Below, one piece after another: positions 25,204 through 32,763 of a stretch of 41,916 bases of DNA (positions are counted from its first letter, which is position 1; every line of letters starts with the position of its first letter). The translations under genes and the position numbers were made by a program. Below the pieces are notes generated by a model that worked only from the letters and a program-made list of their open reading frames with translations, did not search any database and had not been told where the DNA came from. Location of the stretch: assembly GCF_000317595.1 (NCBI RefSeq), contig NZ_AEJC01000303.1:1-41916 (forward strand). The letters run 5' to 3'. Origin of the DNA: Streptomyces ipomoeae 91-03. GTDB taxonomy: Bacteria; Actinomycetota; Actinomycetes; Streptomycetales; Streptomycetaceae.

Positions 25204-25938
25204 TCAGCACTCCGGAGGCGATGAGCGCGACACCCTCAGGATCGGGTTCCAGGCGAACCAGCCGAGACTCTCGGCGCCCAGTTCCCAGGGGGCGTTGAGC
25301 AGAGCCTTCTCGGTCGTCTCCAGGTCTGCGGTGACCGCGTCCGGCGCCGGCCCGATGCGCTGCATGAGTTCGCCGCGCTTGCGGAAGAACTCCTCGTCCT
25401 CGCCGCGCAGGCGGCCGATCGCCGCCTTCACGCAGGTCGGCCACCTCGGCATGCCGAAGTGGTCGTCGTGGGTTCCGAGTTGAGGGGCGGCCACGAAGAT
25501 CAGGAAGTCGTCGTGAGACAGCTGTTCCTCGAAGTGCATCAGTGTGTTGACGCGTCTCTTGACGTGCTTCTTGATCTCCCCCAGGAACCCCCAGCCGAAG
25601 TCCGTCAATGTCCCGTCGCACCCAGGCCAGATTGCATCGCGGTCCAAGACCACGTCTTCGAGCTCCAGCAGCCGGAAGGGTTCAGCGCTCCCCAAGGCGT
25701 CGAAGGCTTGTCGGGTCAGCCATGTGTTGCGGGCGAACATTGCACCGTCGTGCAGGTTCTTGCGCCGCTTGCCCGGCGGAGAAGCGTGCGCGTCCTCGAT
25801 CGGGCCATTGCGCCACACGAACAGCATGATCCCGTGGGCAGCTGCCCAGCGGAGCCCCTCCGTGGTCTGGAAGACGCCCATCTCTTCGAGCTTCTGCCGA
25901 CCCCACGCCAGTCTCTCCCGCAGTTCTTCGTCCGTCAC
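25204..25938 (-). CDS. Conserved-looking hypothetical protein
   Basis: A 244-residue soluble protein I do not recognise. The GTG at 25936-25938 is chosen because GGAGGGGGAAGGA ends about 8 nt upstream; a longer start at 25971 has no such site. The N-terminus is a charged helix (TDEELRERLAWGRQKLEEMG). Distinctive blocks are GLRWAAAHGIMLFVWRNGPI, FRLLELEDVVLDRDAIWPGC, TLTDFGWGFLGEIKKHVKRR and APQLGTHDDHFGMPRWPTCV. No signal peptide or membrane helix is visible. It faces the SPFH gene tail to tail and lies 128 bp downstream of the RiPP gene on the same strand. A catalytic role cannot be assigned; the many Trp, His and Asp residues suggest a folded enzyme or binding protein. Confidence 0.65.
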   Translation of the reverse strand: MTDEELRERLAWGRQKLEEMGVFQTTEGLRWAAAHGIMLFVWRNGPIEDAHASPPGKRRKNLHDGAMFARNTWLTRQAFDALGSAEPFRLLELEDVVLDRDAIWPGCDGTLTDFGWGFLGEIKKHVKRRVNTLMHFEEQLSHDDFLIFVAAPQLGTHDDHFGMPRWPTCVKAAIGRLRGEDEEFFRKRGELMQRIGPAPDAVTADLETTEKALLNAPWELGAESLGWFAWNPILRVSRSSPPEC

Positions 25939-26066
25939 CCCGCGATGTCCTTCCCCCTCCACGACAGCCACGCTTACCGGCTGACGACGTCCGTCCCGCT
26001 GGTATGCGGTGCGGCGTACCCGAGAGGGTACTTCGACGGGCTCACGTGAAGTCTCTGTGAGCGTGG

Positions 26067-27074
26067 TCAGTTACCGAGAATCGTCTCGCGCGCCGCTCGT
26101 GCCCAGATGGCTTGCCGACGCGTGGTGAAGCCCATGCGGTTCCAGTGAAAGACGACGTGCCGCGCCAGGATGCCGCGGATGCCAAGGCCGAGCCGTCCTG
26201 CGTTTCCGGCGTGTGCAAGGGCTTGGCCGTTGCGTTCCATGCCGGCCAACCAATCCGTGTAGGGCGCGAGCTGCTCCATGTCTGCGCGGGCGAGGCGGGT
26301 ATCGATCGCCAGGAGAGCGCGGAGCGCGCTGGTCATGGCGGTCACACGGTCCACCGGGACGTCGTCGGGCAGGGGTCTTTTCGCTTCGACGCGCGCCCAT
26401 ACGTCTCCCTGTTCGCTCCACTCCTGGCCGGCGGCGCGGAGCAGGCTGCTGATGACGAGGAGCGAGGTTGAATTGGCACTGATGACGAGGAGCGAGGTTG
26501 AATTGGCGTCGAGTCGCTTGTCATCGGCCGTACGCGTTCGGTGCGGGTAGTCGAGGGAGCCGACGCTGTCGACGTGGAACAGGTCGTGGGCGATCTTGAT
26601 GCCTTCCGGGCCGCCGAACGCCGTGGTCTCCGGTTCGTACAGCATTGGGCACCAGCGTTTGACCGCTCCCCGGGCCACCGCGCTGTCGAGAGCCCCGGTG
26701 AGGCGCTCCGGCAGCTCCTTGCACGTGCTGTCTCGGCCGGAGATGACTCGAAGCCGCCAGCAGGGGTACTTGCGGATGAACCACCAGGCTCCGACCGTTC
26801 CGGCTTCCGTCTCCTGCCGCAAGGGCGGCAGGAGGTAGGCGAGGAAGGTGTGTTCGGCGGTCGGGTAGTCGGCGAATTCGATGTTCACCTGGTGCCAGAT
26901 GGACGTATCTGGAGGAGCGCTGAGAGCTGTTCGGCCTGCAGAGCGGTACCGCGCGGTGGCTTCGGCGAGATGTTCGGGGGACGAGCCCGCCCACTCGGCT
27001 GCCTCTGCGATCGGGGTGCCAGTAAGGACGGCGAGGACGGCCTGCTCGATTGTGGTGCTGTCGTGCGGGTCCAC
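26067..27074 (-). CDS. Thiopeptide-type bacteriocin biosynthesis protein (Lant_dehydr_C-like)
   Basis: A 335-residue protein of the family that forms the glutamate-elimination or C-terminal domain of class I lanthipeptide/thiopeptide dehydratases. Residues 1-50 are a helical N-terminal domain (EQAVLAVLTGTPIAEAAEWA). Family blocks follow: WHQVNIEFADYPTAEHTFLA, WWFIRKYPCWRLRVISG, MLYEPETTAFGGPEGIKIAH, DLFHVDSVGSLDY, LLRAAGQEWSEQGDVWARV and ILARHVVFHWNRMGF. The GTG start has AAGGA 7-8 nt upstream and lies 21 bp after the LanC-chimera stop. It contains an in-frame 10-residue duplication (ANSTSLLVIS twice) in a helix, which may damage folding. No precursor peptide or dehydratase N-terminal gene is present, so this is a cluster remnant. 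It resembles the version found in FxLD-type lanthipeptide clusters. Confidence 0.82.
   Translation of the reverse strand: MDPHDSTTIEQAVLAVLTGTPIAEAAEWAGSSPEHLAEATARYRSAGRTALSAPPDTSIWHQVNIEFADYPTAEHTFLAYLLPPLRQETEAGTVGAWWFIRKYPCWRLRVISGRDSTCKELPERLTGALDSAVARGAVKRWCPMLYEPETTAFGGPEGIKIAHDLFHVDSVGSLDYPHRTRTADDKRLDANSTSLLVISANSTSLLVISSLLRAAGQEWSEQGDVWARVEAKRPLPDDVPVDRVTAMTSALRALLAIDTRLARADMEQLAPYTDWLAGMERNGQALAHAGNAGRLGLGIRGILARHVVFHWNRMGFTTRRQAIWARAARETILGN
26449..26507. repeat. 30-bp tandem duplication inside RiPP gene
   Basis: CTGATGACGAGGAGCGAGGT plus TGAATTGGC is repeated with a period of 30 bp (26449-26478 and 26479-26507). It adds ten residues in frame to the thiopeptide-type protein, just before LLRAAGQEW. 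This looks like a recent replication-slippage event. Confidence 0.9.
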
Positions 27075-27095
27075 CCGGATTCCTTCGGATCGCGG

Positions 27096-28250
27096 TCAGG
27101 TGAGGAGGAGGCAGGCGTCCCAGTCGCTGGTCGGCAGGATGCCTTCCTGGATGTCCTGGAAGGCGAGGGTCGAGCCGACAGCGCCGTCGAGGAAGCCGAT
27201 CTCCACGGGAGGCTCGGCGGCGAGGAAGCGTTCGCTGAGCTGTGGCAGGTAGCCAATGAATGCGCGTGGTTCGTCGGCGTCCTGGGTGACGCGTTGGACG
27301 ACGCGGAGGAGGCCGGCGATGCCGTGGCACAGGCCACGGTTGGTGAGTTGGTCGAGTTGAGCGGGATCGGCCAGGCAGTACAGGAGTGCTCGTTCGGCCA
27401 TGCGTTTGCGGTCGGGGTCGTTCAGGGCGAGGGCGGCGAGCTGCTGGGCCGAGACGGTGTCGGGCGCGGGGGCGCTCGCGCCCCCCGAAGGGGTATTTCC
27501 TAGATCCATGGTCCTAGGTCCTAGATCCGGACCGTGAGGGCTCACTGGGTCTGCGGTGAGTCTTCCCTGTTCCCTCACGGAGGGTTCAGTGAAACGCCTC
27601 TGACCTGCGGTATCTCCCTCGTTGGCGGAATGCGGCGCAGCCTCACGAATCTCTCGGGAGTCCTCATGGAGGACTCCGTGAGCCATCGGGGAGGGCTCCG
27701 CGAAGCTTCCCCTTCCGGCAGGCGTGGCGATGCTCGGGACGGTGCCGAGCGGGGCGTCGTGGCGCGGGCACTCAGGCAGGCGGCTCTTGCTGGGCCGGTT
27801 GATCTTCTGGTGCTGCTGCCAGGTGACGATGTGCAGGTACCGCTTGTCGTCCGGCCCCTTGTAGCGGCAGACCAGACCGGCGTCGGCGAGCTGGGCGAGG
27901 TCCGTCTCGACATCGGACGGGGTGTGCTCCGGGCGCAGCACCCACAACTGCCCGGCGATGATCGCGGCATGGTCGCGGTGGCGGCCCTGGTCGTCGGCTT
28001 GGGTGAGCAGCCCGAGGAAGGTGCGCTCGGCGGTCAGGGAGACGGCGGCCAGGGACTCGGAGACGAAGGCTTCGGGCTTGATGGTGCGGATTCGCGCCAA
28101 GAGGGGCGGTTCCTCACTCGGTTGCAGGTGGGCAGGCACCCACGGCTCACCGTCGATGGGCGGTACGGGCGTCAGGGATGGGGAGTTGGCCGATTGGCGG
28201 CGCGGAGGGCGCTGTTGGCCGCTCGCGCTTTCCGGGGGTGTCGTCAACAT
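27096..28250 (-). CDS. Chimera: phage-like replication/HTH protein fused to LanC C-terminus
   Basis: A 384-residue reading made of two unrelated parts. Residues 1-267 look like the helix-turn-helix replication-type proteins of actinophages and integrative elements (ARIRTIKPEAFVSESLAAVS, ERTFLGLLTQADDQGRHRDH, VTWQQHQKINRPSKSRLPEC, then a Pro/Ser-rich linker ending SAPAPDTVS). Residues 268-384 are the last third of a lanthionine synthetase C protein (AQQLAALALNDPDRKRMAER, NRGLCHGIAGL with zinc-ligand Cys308-His309, GFLDGAVGSTLAF, WDACLLL). The earlier LanC zinc ligand (WCYG) and catalytic His are missing, so no cyclase activity is expected. The joint is at about 27450. The start is uncertain: ATG at 28248-28250, or a TTG just before ARIRTIKPE. 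It lies upstream of the thiopeptide-type gene as lanC would. Confidence 0.72.
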   Translation of the reverse strand: MLTTPPESASGQQRPPRRQSANSPSLTPVPPIDGEPWVPAHLQPSEEPPLLARIRTIKPEAFVSESLAAVSLTAERTFLGLLTQADDQGRHRDHAAIIAGQLWVLRPEHTPSDVETDLAQLADAGLVCRYKGPDDKRYLHIVTWQQHQKINRPSKSRLPECPRHDAPLGTVPSIATPAGRGSFAEPSPMAHGVLHEDSREIREAAPHSANEGDTAGQRRFTEPSVREQGRLTADPVSPHGPDLGPRTMDLGNTPSGGASAPAPDTVSAQQLAALALNDPDRKRMAERALLYCLADPAQLDQLTNRGLCHGIAGLLRVVQRVTQDADEPRAFIGYLPQLSERFLAAEPPVEIGFLDGAVGSTLAFQDIQEGILPTSDWDACLLLT

Positions 28251-28361
28251 AGCCACACCCAGGCCGCGCAAGTCCAGCCCGACCCGGCGCAATCTCTTAC
28301 GGCAGAACGGCTGCCGAAAAGCAGGCTGGAGAGGGCTGGGCCAAAACCGTAAGACACGAAT

Positions 28362-28375
28362 GCCGGTTGACCAAA
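28362..28375. promoter_or_regulatory. Second operator-like half site
   Basis: GCCGGTTGACCAAA matches 13 of 14 bases of GCCGGTTAACCAAA in the palindrome at 28567-28589. It lies about 110 bp upstream of the minus-strand chimera gene. The spacing and identity suggest the XRE regulator could bind at both ends of this roughly 360-bp divergent region. No other gene or RNA is visible in it. Confidence 0.4.
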
Positions 28376-28566
28376 TAGTTGTCCCGGAAGCCGAGCCAGA
28401 AGGATCACATCGGCAAGTGTTGACGCGCTGCCGACGGTGAAGCTACAACACAACACCCCACGTCAGTGCAGTGTCAGAGCACCGATCGACGTGTCGGTTT
28501 CCGACCCTTCCCCGCCCCCGGGAATCCGCTTCGCGGCCAACCGTGCGAGCGGAACATAGACCACGA

Positions 28567-28589
28567 TCGCCGGTTAACCAAACCGGCGA
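28567..28589. promoter_or_regulatory. Perfect 9-bp inverted repeat, candidate operator of XRE regulator
   Basis: TCGCCGGTT-AACCA-AACCGGCGA ends 21 bp before the ATG of the helix-turn-helix gene. Perfect symmetry directly upstream of an XRE-type regulator suggests autoregulation of the regulator-xis-int unit. It could instead be a hairpin in the leader RNA. Confidence 0.55.
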
Positions 28590-28610
28590 ATGGACGCTTT
28601 AATTGGAGTC

Positions 28611-28868
28611 ATGCCCGCACGCTCACTGGAAATCGGGCCCGCAGGAATACGGGCGGCCCGCACCATCGAAATCCTCCGCACCGAACGCGGATTGTCGCAA
28701 CGCCAGCTTGCCGGCCGCGTGACCGCCCTCGGCCACCCGATGTCCAACACCATGCTGTCCCGCATCGAACGCGCCCAGCGCCGATGCGACGTCGACGACC
28801 TCATCGCGATCGCCGAAGCGCTTCACGTCTCGGCCTCCGTGCTGCTGCGCGGCGGGCCCGTCGTCTGA
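28611..28868 (+). CDS. XRE-family transcriptional regulator
   Basis: An 85-residue DNA-binding protein. The ATG at 28611 is preferred over 28590 because TTGGAG lies about 5 nt upstream. A classical Cro/CI helix-turn-helix fills most of it (RAARTIEILRTERGLSQRQL, MSNTMLSRIERAQRRCDVDD), ending with LHVSASVLLRGG. It sits upstream of xis and int in the same direction, with 140 bp between, like the small repressors of actinomycete integrative elements. It probably controls excision and integration genes, and perhaps the divergent replication-type gene, through the inverted repeat just upstream. Confidence 0.88.
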   Translation: MPARSLEIGPAGIRAARTIEILRTERGLSQRQLAGRVTALGHPMSNTMLSRIERAQRRCDVDDLIAIAEALHVSASVLLRGGPVV

Positions 28869-29008
28869 ACCGCCACCTGCCATCGCCATACCGAGGCTCG
28901 CATCGCTCCTACCGCTCCAGAGTGAGGACCCACCGCTCTTGCGCCGACCCGCAATACCCCCTGCCTTCGCCCATACCCAGCACCGCGCCCCGAAGGTGGT
29001 GATCGTGA

Positions 29009-29221
29009 ATGACTGACCGCCTCCTGACAGTGGCCGAGGCCGGCGAGATGCTCGGCACGGGCGAGCGTTTCGTCCGCCGCCTGATCGCCGAGCGTCGCAT
29101 CCGCTACGTCAAACTCGGCCGCCCGGTCCGCATCCCGGAGAGCGCGATCACCAAGTACGTCGAGGCACGTACCGTCGAGCCGGTCCGCCGTGTCCGTGCC
29201 CGCTACGGGAAGGTGGCCTGA
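29009..29221 (+). CDS. xis: Excisionase (Xis), MerR-like HTH
   Basis: A 70-residue protein of the excisionase/MerR-like helix-turn-helix family: LLTVAEAGEMLGTGERFVRR, LIAERRIRYVKLGRPVRIPE, AITKYVEAR. Its stop shares one base with the integrase start (TGATG), so the two are translationally coupled. Xis proteins bend DNA at the attachment sites and direct the integrase to excision. GTGGTGATCG lies upstream of the ATG; GGTGGTG may serve as a weak ribosome-binding site. Confidence 0.88.
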   Translation: MTDRLLTVAEAGEMLGTGERFVRRLIAERRIRYVKLGRPVRIPESAITKYVEARTVEPVRRVRARYGKVA

Positions 29222-30372
29222 TGGCGGGACGCAAGCCGCAGCGGCGGCGCGAGTTCGGCACGACGCGCAAGCTTCCCTCCGGTAGGTGGCAGGCCCGCTA
29301 CATCGGGCCGGACGGCCAGCGATACACCGCCCCGGAGACGTTCGACACCAAGTCCGACGCCCAGGACTGGCTCAACCTCACCCGCGCCGACATCGAGCGC
29401 AACCACTGGCGCGACCCGGACGCCGGCGCCGTGAACTTCGAGAAGTACGCACTCCGTTGGATGGAGGAGCGTGGCCTGGCACCAACCACGGTCGACCGCT
29501 ACGACGGCCTGCTGCGCCTGCACATCCTGCCGACCTTCGGCGGCAAGAACCTGGACGCGATCACCCCGCCCTCCGTCCGTACATGGCGGGCCGAGCGTCT
29601 GAAGGCGACCGGCGCCACCACGGTCGCGAAGTCGTACCGGCTGCTGAAGGCCATCCTGCAGACGGCGGTCGACGACGACCTCCTGAGCAGCAATCCGTGC
29701 CGTATCAAGGGCGCCGGCAAGGAGGAGGCCGACGAACGCCCCACCGCCACGATCGAGCAGGTCTTCGACCTTGCCGACGCCATGGGCCCGCGCCGGCGTC
29801 TGATGGTCCTGCTCGGCGCGTTCGCCTCCCTCCGCCCGGAGGAACTGGCCGAACTACGCCGTCACAGTGTCGACCTGGACGAATGCTCCCTGCGCGTCAC
29901 GCTCGCCTCCCCCGAGCTGACCAACGGCAAGCGCGTCACCGGCGACCCCAAAACGAGGGCGGGCAAACGCACCGTCTACCTCCCCGACTTCCTTCTCCCC
30001 GAGCTGCGCCGCCACCTGCAGTGGTTCGCCGAGAAGGGGCCCGACGGCCTCCTCTTCGTCGGCGAGAAAGGCGCACCCTTCCGTCGCTCCACCTTCGGTC
30101 GCAAGTGGCGCAAGGCGAGGACCAAGGTCGGCATGCCGGAGAACTTCCGCTTCTACGACCTGCGCCACACCGGCAACACCCTCGCCGCCGACACCGGCGC
30201 CAAGCTGAAGGACCTCATGGTTCGCGCCGGCCAGTCCTCGGAGCGGGCCCAGCTGATCTACCAGCACTCGACGGCGAAGCACCAGCGAAAGTTGGCGCAG
30301 AGCATCGATGTGGAGGTGCGGCAGCAGTTGCGCGAGTCGGGTGCGGGGCGGCAGCAGGCACGCGATGCGTAG
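29221..30372 (+). CDS. int: Tyrosine site-specific integrase
   Basis: A 383-residue tyrosine recombinase of the actinomycete integrative-element/phage type. There is an arm-binding AP2-like N-terminus (RKLPSGRWQARYIGPDGQRY) and a SAM-like core-binding domain (YALRWMEERGLAPTTVDRYD). The catalytic domain has the first Arg in FASLRPEELAELR, Lys in GDPKTRAGKRTVYLP, Arg in FYDLRHTGNTLA and the nucleophile Tyr in LIYQHSTAKHQ. The HxxR histidine is Tyr (YDLR) and the GH position is Gln (RAGQSS), variants I believe occur in some functional relatives. It is the only integrase in the window, so it is the best candidate for recombination at the tRNA-Gly sites, here 2.4 kb from att copy 4. Confidence 0.93.
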   Translation: MAGRKPQRRREFGTTRKLPSGRWQARYIGPDGQRYTAPETFDTKSDAQDWLNLTRADIERNHWRDPDAGAVNFEKYALRWMEERGLAPTTVDRYDGLLRLHILPTFGGKNLDAITPPSVRTWRAERLKATGATTVAKSYRLLKAILQTAVDDDLLSSNPCRIKGAGKEEADERPTATIEQVFDLADAMGPRRRLMVLLGAFASLRPEELAELRRHSVDLDECSLRVTLASPELTNGKRVTGDPKTRAGKRTVYLPDFLLPELRRHLQWFAEKGPDGLLFVGEKGAPFRRSTFGRKWRKARTKVGMPENFRFYDLRHTGNTLAADTGAKLKDLMVRAGQSSERAQLIYQHSTAKHQRKLAQSIDVEVRQQLRESGAGRQQARDA

Positions 30373-30389
30373 TCGTCCACCGCAATCAG

Positions 30390-30405
30390 GCACGGGGCTC
30401 CGTGC
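30390..30405 (+). terminator. Stem-loop after integrase
   Basis: GCACGG-GGCT-CCGTGC followed by AAAAG lies 17 bp after the integrase stop. This compact perfect hairpin should separate int from the toxin-antitoxin pair downstream. Confidence 0.45.
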
Positions 30406-30461
30406 AAAAGAGAGGTGAACCCATCCTTCGCTATAGCATCTTCAATGGCATACTCGGAGTC

Positions 30462-30740
30462 ATGGCTGACGACGTGGACTTCCTCCCCGGTGACGGTCCC
30501 ACCAGCGGCATCTCCGTCACTCTGACCGCCGGAACCCTGCAGGCGATCCGTGAGCGGGTCGGCAAGCGGGGCGTCTCGGCGTACCTGGAGAAGGCGGCCC
30601 AGCGGCAGATCGAGCGGGACAACCTTGACGAGCTGATTGCGGACTTCGACAAGGTGCACGGCCCGGCCGACCCGGAGGCTGTGGCGGCCAAACGCGCGCG
30701 TCTGACCGGCGGCACCTCGGGTGCGGGGGCGGCTGCGTGA
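30462..30740 (+). CDS. Antitoxin, ribbon-helix-helix (CopG-like)
   Basis: A 92-residue antitoxin candidate. Residues 15-55 (GISVTLTAGTLQAIRERVGK, RGVSAYLEKAAQRQIERDN) fit a ribbon-helix-helix DNA-binding domain. The rest (LIADFDKVHGPADPEAVAAK) is the toxin-binding tail. Its stop overlaps the PIN gene start by GTGA. It lies 90 bp after the integrase, with an AT-richer stretch (CTATAGCATCTTCAATGGCA) as likely promoter. No strong ribosome-binding site is seen (ACTCGGAGTC). Confidence 0.85.
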   Translation: MADDVDFLPGDGPTSGISVTLTAGTLQAIRERVGKRGVSAYLEKAAQRQIERDNLDELIADFDKVHGPADPEAVAAKRARLTGGTSGAGAAA

Positions 30741-31135
30741 GCGGTGCCCTGGTCCTGGACAGCGAGGGCCTGGCGAAGGCGGTGCAGAGGGATCGGGAGG
30801 TCCATGAGTGGCTGACGGCCGCCCGCGATGCCGACCTGCCGGTCGTCACCTCCGCGGCCGTCCTTGTCGAGGTCATCCACCCGAAGATCAACGAAGCCGC
30901 GCTGAGGTGGACGCTGTCCCGAATCCGCGTCGAGCCGGTCACACAGGGCTTGGCGCAGGCTGCCGCCACCCTGCTGAGGGCAGCGGGGCTGCACGGCCAC
31001 AAGTACGCCATCGACGCCATGCTGTGCGCGACCGCGCTTCAGCATCCTGGCCGGGTGACGATCCTGACGTCCGATGTCGAGGACATCGGCCTGCTCACCG
31101 TCGGGCATCCACGCGTGCTGGCCGAGAAGGTGTGA
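30737..31135 (+). CDS. PIN-domain toxin
   Basis: A 132-residue PIN ribonuclease starting at a GTG that overlaps the antitoxin stop by 4 nt. Acidic residues occur in the expected order: LVLDSEGLAKA, AVLVEVIHPKIN, YAIDAMLCATAL and ILTSDVEDIGLL. It is smaller and differs in sequence from the VapC at 8324, so it is not a recent duplicate. Together with its antitoxin it should stabilise island III against loss. Confidence 0.9.
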   Translation: MSGALVLDSEGLAKAVQRDREVHEWLTAARDADLPVVTSAAVLVEVIHPKINEAALRWTLSRIRVEPVTQGLAQAAATLLRAAGLHGHKYAIDAMLCATALQHPGRVTILTSDVEDIGLLTVGHPRVLAEKV

Positions 31136-31359
31136 GGAACAGAACCGCGTCACCGACCGGTTGCGGTCGGCGGGCCGCCGTCGCGGCTGTGCGCGTATCG
31201 TCAGGGATCACCGCTGTCGGCGCGCCGTCGTGATCGAACGCCGCGACTTCGTCGTCCAGTGAGCACGGGCTGTACCACCGATTCCGCCGAGACCCTGCCC
31301 GGTGCCTTGATGGGGGCGTCCACTCGCCGATGGGCAGGGCACGCGGCGGACTCCCGGCC

Positions 31360-31692
31360 ATGACTGATGCCCCGCCGCTCACCGAGACGGCCACCGCCGC
31401 GCAGGAGCGGTGGCTGACACCAGGTGTGAAAGTGATCGGCACCGGGAGCTTCCTTGCCGACGTCGGCCACGAGATTCCCACCGCGCTGTTGCCGTCGCTG
31501 CTGACCTCCACGCTCGGCGTCCCCGGCTGCAGCCCTCGGCGCGATCGAAGGCGTCTCGGACGCCCTGGCCGGCGCGGTCCCCTTCGGCGGCGGGCGTGCC
31601 CACCGGCGCCCCGGCTCGCCGCCGCAAGTCGCCGTCAGCGACTACGCCACCACCGTGGTCCGGGGCGCTGCGACCGCCAGGGCTACTGCGGC
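31360..31692 (+). pseudogene. MFS transporter fragment, frameshifted and interrupted by IS
   Basis: The first frame reads GTGSFLADVGHEIPTALLPS then LLTSTLGV, the conserved first transmembrane region of a drug/sugar-type MFS permease. Near 31530 the homology passes to another frame (AALGAIEGVSDALAGAVPFG, then AVSDYATTVVRGAATA). It stops at the insertion sequence at 31693. No MFS sequence resumes on the far side, at 32641, so the remaining 300 or so residues are gone. The gene was therefore damaged by at least a frameshift and a truncation. It lies 225 bp after the PIN toxin; that gap shows only a short CCGACCG/CGGTCGG hairpin near 31156. Confidence 0.7.
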
Positions 31693-31717
31693 CTAGGGTG
31701 CGTTTTGAAAGTGCTGG

Positions 31718-32253
31718 TCACAGCCACTCGTTGATGGCTGCGACCAGCACGGTCGCCTCGTAGCGAACTGCCAACTTGTCGTATCTCGTGGCGACAGCGC
31801 GGTGCCGCTTGAGGCGATTGATTCCGCACTCGACCGCGTGGCGCTCCTTGTAGTCGGCCTTGTCGAACTTAGGTGGCCGGCCGCCGTGGGAGCCGCGGTT
31901 CTTGCGGTTGGCGATCTGGTCGCGCTTCTCCGGGATCGTGCAGCGGATACCGCGCTTGCGCAGGTAGGCACGGTTCGCGCGGGAGCCGTACGCCTTGTCG
32001 GCACGCACCTTGTCCGGCCGGGTGCGCGGGCGGCCCGACCCGAGCCGGGGCACCCGGATGCGGCCCAAGACCACCTGGAACTGCGGGGAATCACCGCGCT
32101 GTCCTGCCGTGATGACCAGCGACATCGGTTTCTGGGCCTGCTCGACCGCCAGGTGGAGCTTGGTTGTCAGCCCGCCCCGGGAGCGTCCGAGCCCGTGGTC
32201 GTCGGGCTCGATGAACACACCGCCTGGCGGCTCGGTCTGCAGATCCCCTTTTT
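31718..32253 (-). CDS. IS5-family transposase, OrfB part (reached by -1 frameshift)
   Basis: The C-terminal part of the DDE transposase, in the -1 frame relative to OrfA. It begins after the A-run at about 32250 and reads [40 protein letters not shown], the second catalytic Asp in [17 protein letters not shown], and the DDE Glu in [20 protein letters not shown]. It has no plausible start of its own near the overlap, so it should be made only as an OrfA-OrfB fusion. The full fusion would be about 300 residues. Confidence 0.85.
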
Positions 32254-32622
32254 GCGGGCGCCGGCCGCATGCTGGTGGGCGCGGGCGATGGTCGAGTCCA
32301 CCGAGACGTCCCAGGTGATCAGTCCCTCGGCGTCGGCCTGGGCCTGCAGCTGTTCGAAGATGCGGTGCCAGGTGCCGTCCCGCTGCCAGCGGCGGAACAG
32401 GCCGTAGACCGTCTCCCACGGGCCATAGCGCTCGGGCACGTCCCGCCAGGGAGCACCGGCGCGGGTGCGCCACCGTATGCCGTCTATCAGTTGCCGCTTG
32501 GTGTGCACCGGTGGCCGTCCAGGCTTCTTGCCGACCGGGAGCAGGGGCTCCAGCTTCGCCCACTGTGTATTCGTCAGATCATGCCGCCCCACGAAGTGGG
32601 ATCTTGACACATCAAGATCCAC
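32167..32622 (-). CDS. IS5-family transposase, OrfA part with frameshift signal
   Basis: The N-terminal part of the transposase: the DUF4096-like DNA-binding segment ([55 protein letters not shown]) and the first catalytic Asp in [19 protein letters not shown]. At 32254-32248 (minus strand) the sequence C-AAA-AAG is a classical -1 slippery heptamer. Slipping there continues into the conserved OrfB frame. Without slippage, OrfA ends 27 residues later at 32167 in unconserved sequence. Two-frame transposases with this signal are standard for the IS427 branch of IS5. Confidence 0.85.
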   Translation of the reverse strand: MDLDVSRSHFVGRHDLTNTQWAKLEPLLPVGKKPGRPPVHTKRQLIDGIRWRTRAGAPWRDVPERYGPWETVYGLFRRWQRDGTWHRIFEQLQAQADAEGLITWDVSVDSTIARAHQHAAGARKKGICRPSRQAVCSSSPTTTGSDAPGAG

Positions 32623-32763
32623 ATATGAAACGCACCCTAGCTGTTCACTCAGGAAACGCCCGGACTTTTGGCTGACGTTCCATCAGAATTCACCTCTCGG
32701 TGTCCCTTCCGGTGGTGCATCGGTGCGACTCAGGGCACGCGGAGGGTGCGCCACTCTCAAATT

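Larger units (their letters stand above)
31693..32640 (-). mobile_element. IS5-family (IS427-like) insertion sequence with CTAG target duplication
   Basis: Element 31697-32636 starts GGTGCGTTTTGAAAGTG and ends with the inverted match CATATGAAACGCACC, so the terminal inverted repeats share GGTGCGTTT and partial similarity inward. CTAG flanks both ends (31693-31696 and 32637-32640) as a 4-bp target duplication, typical of the IS5/IS427 type. The transposase is encoded in two overlapping frames on the minus strand. It interrupts the MFS remnant near the right end of island III. Both ends and the duplication look intact, so the insertion is likely recent. Confidence 0.85.
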
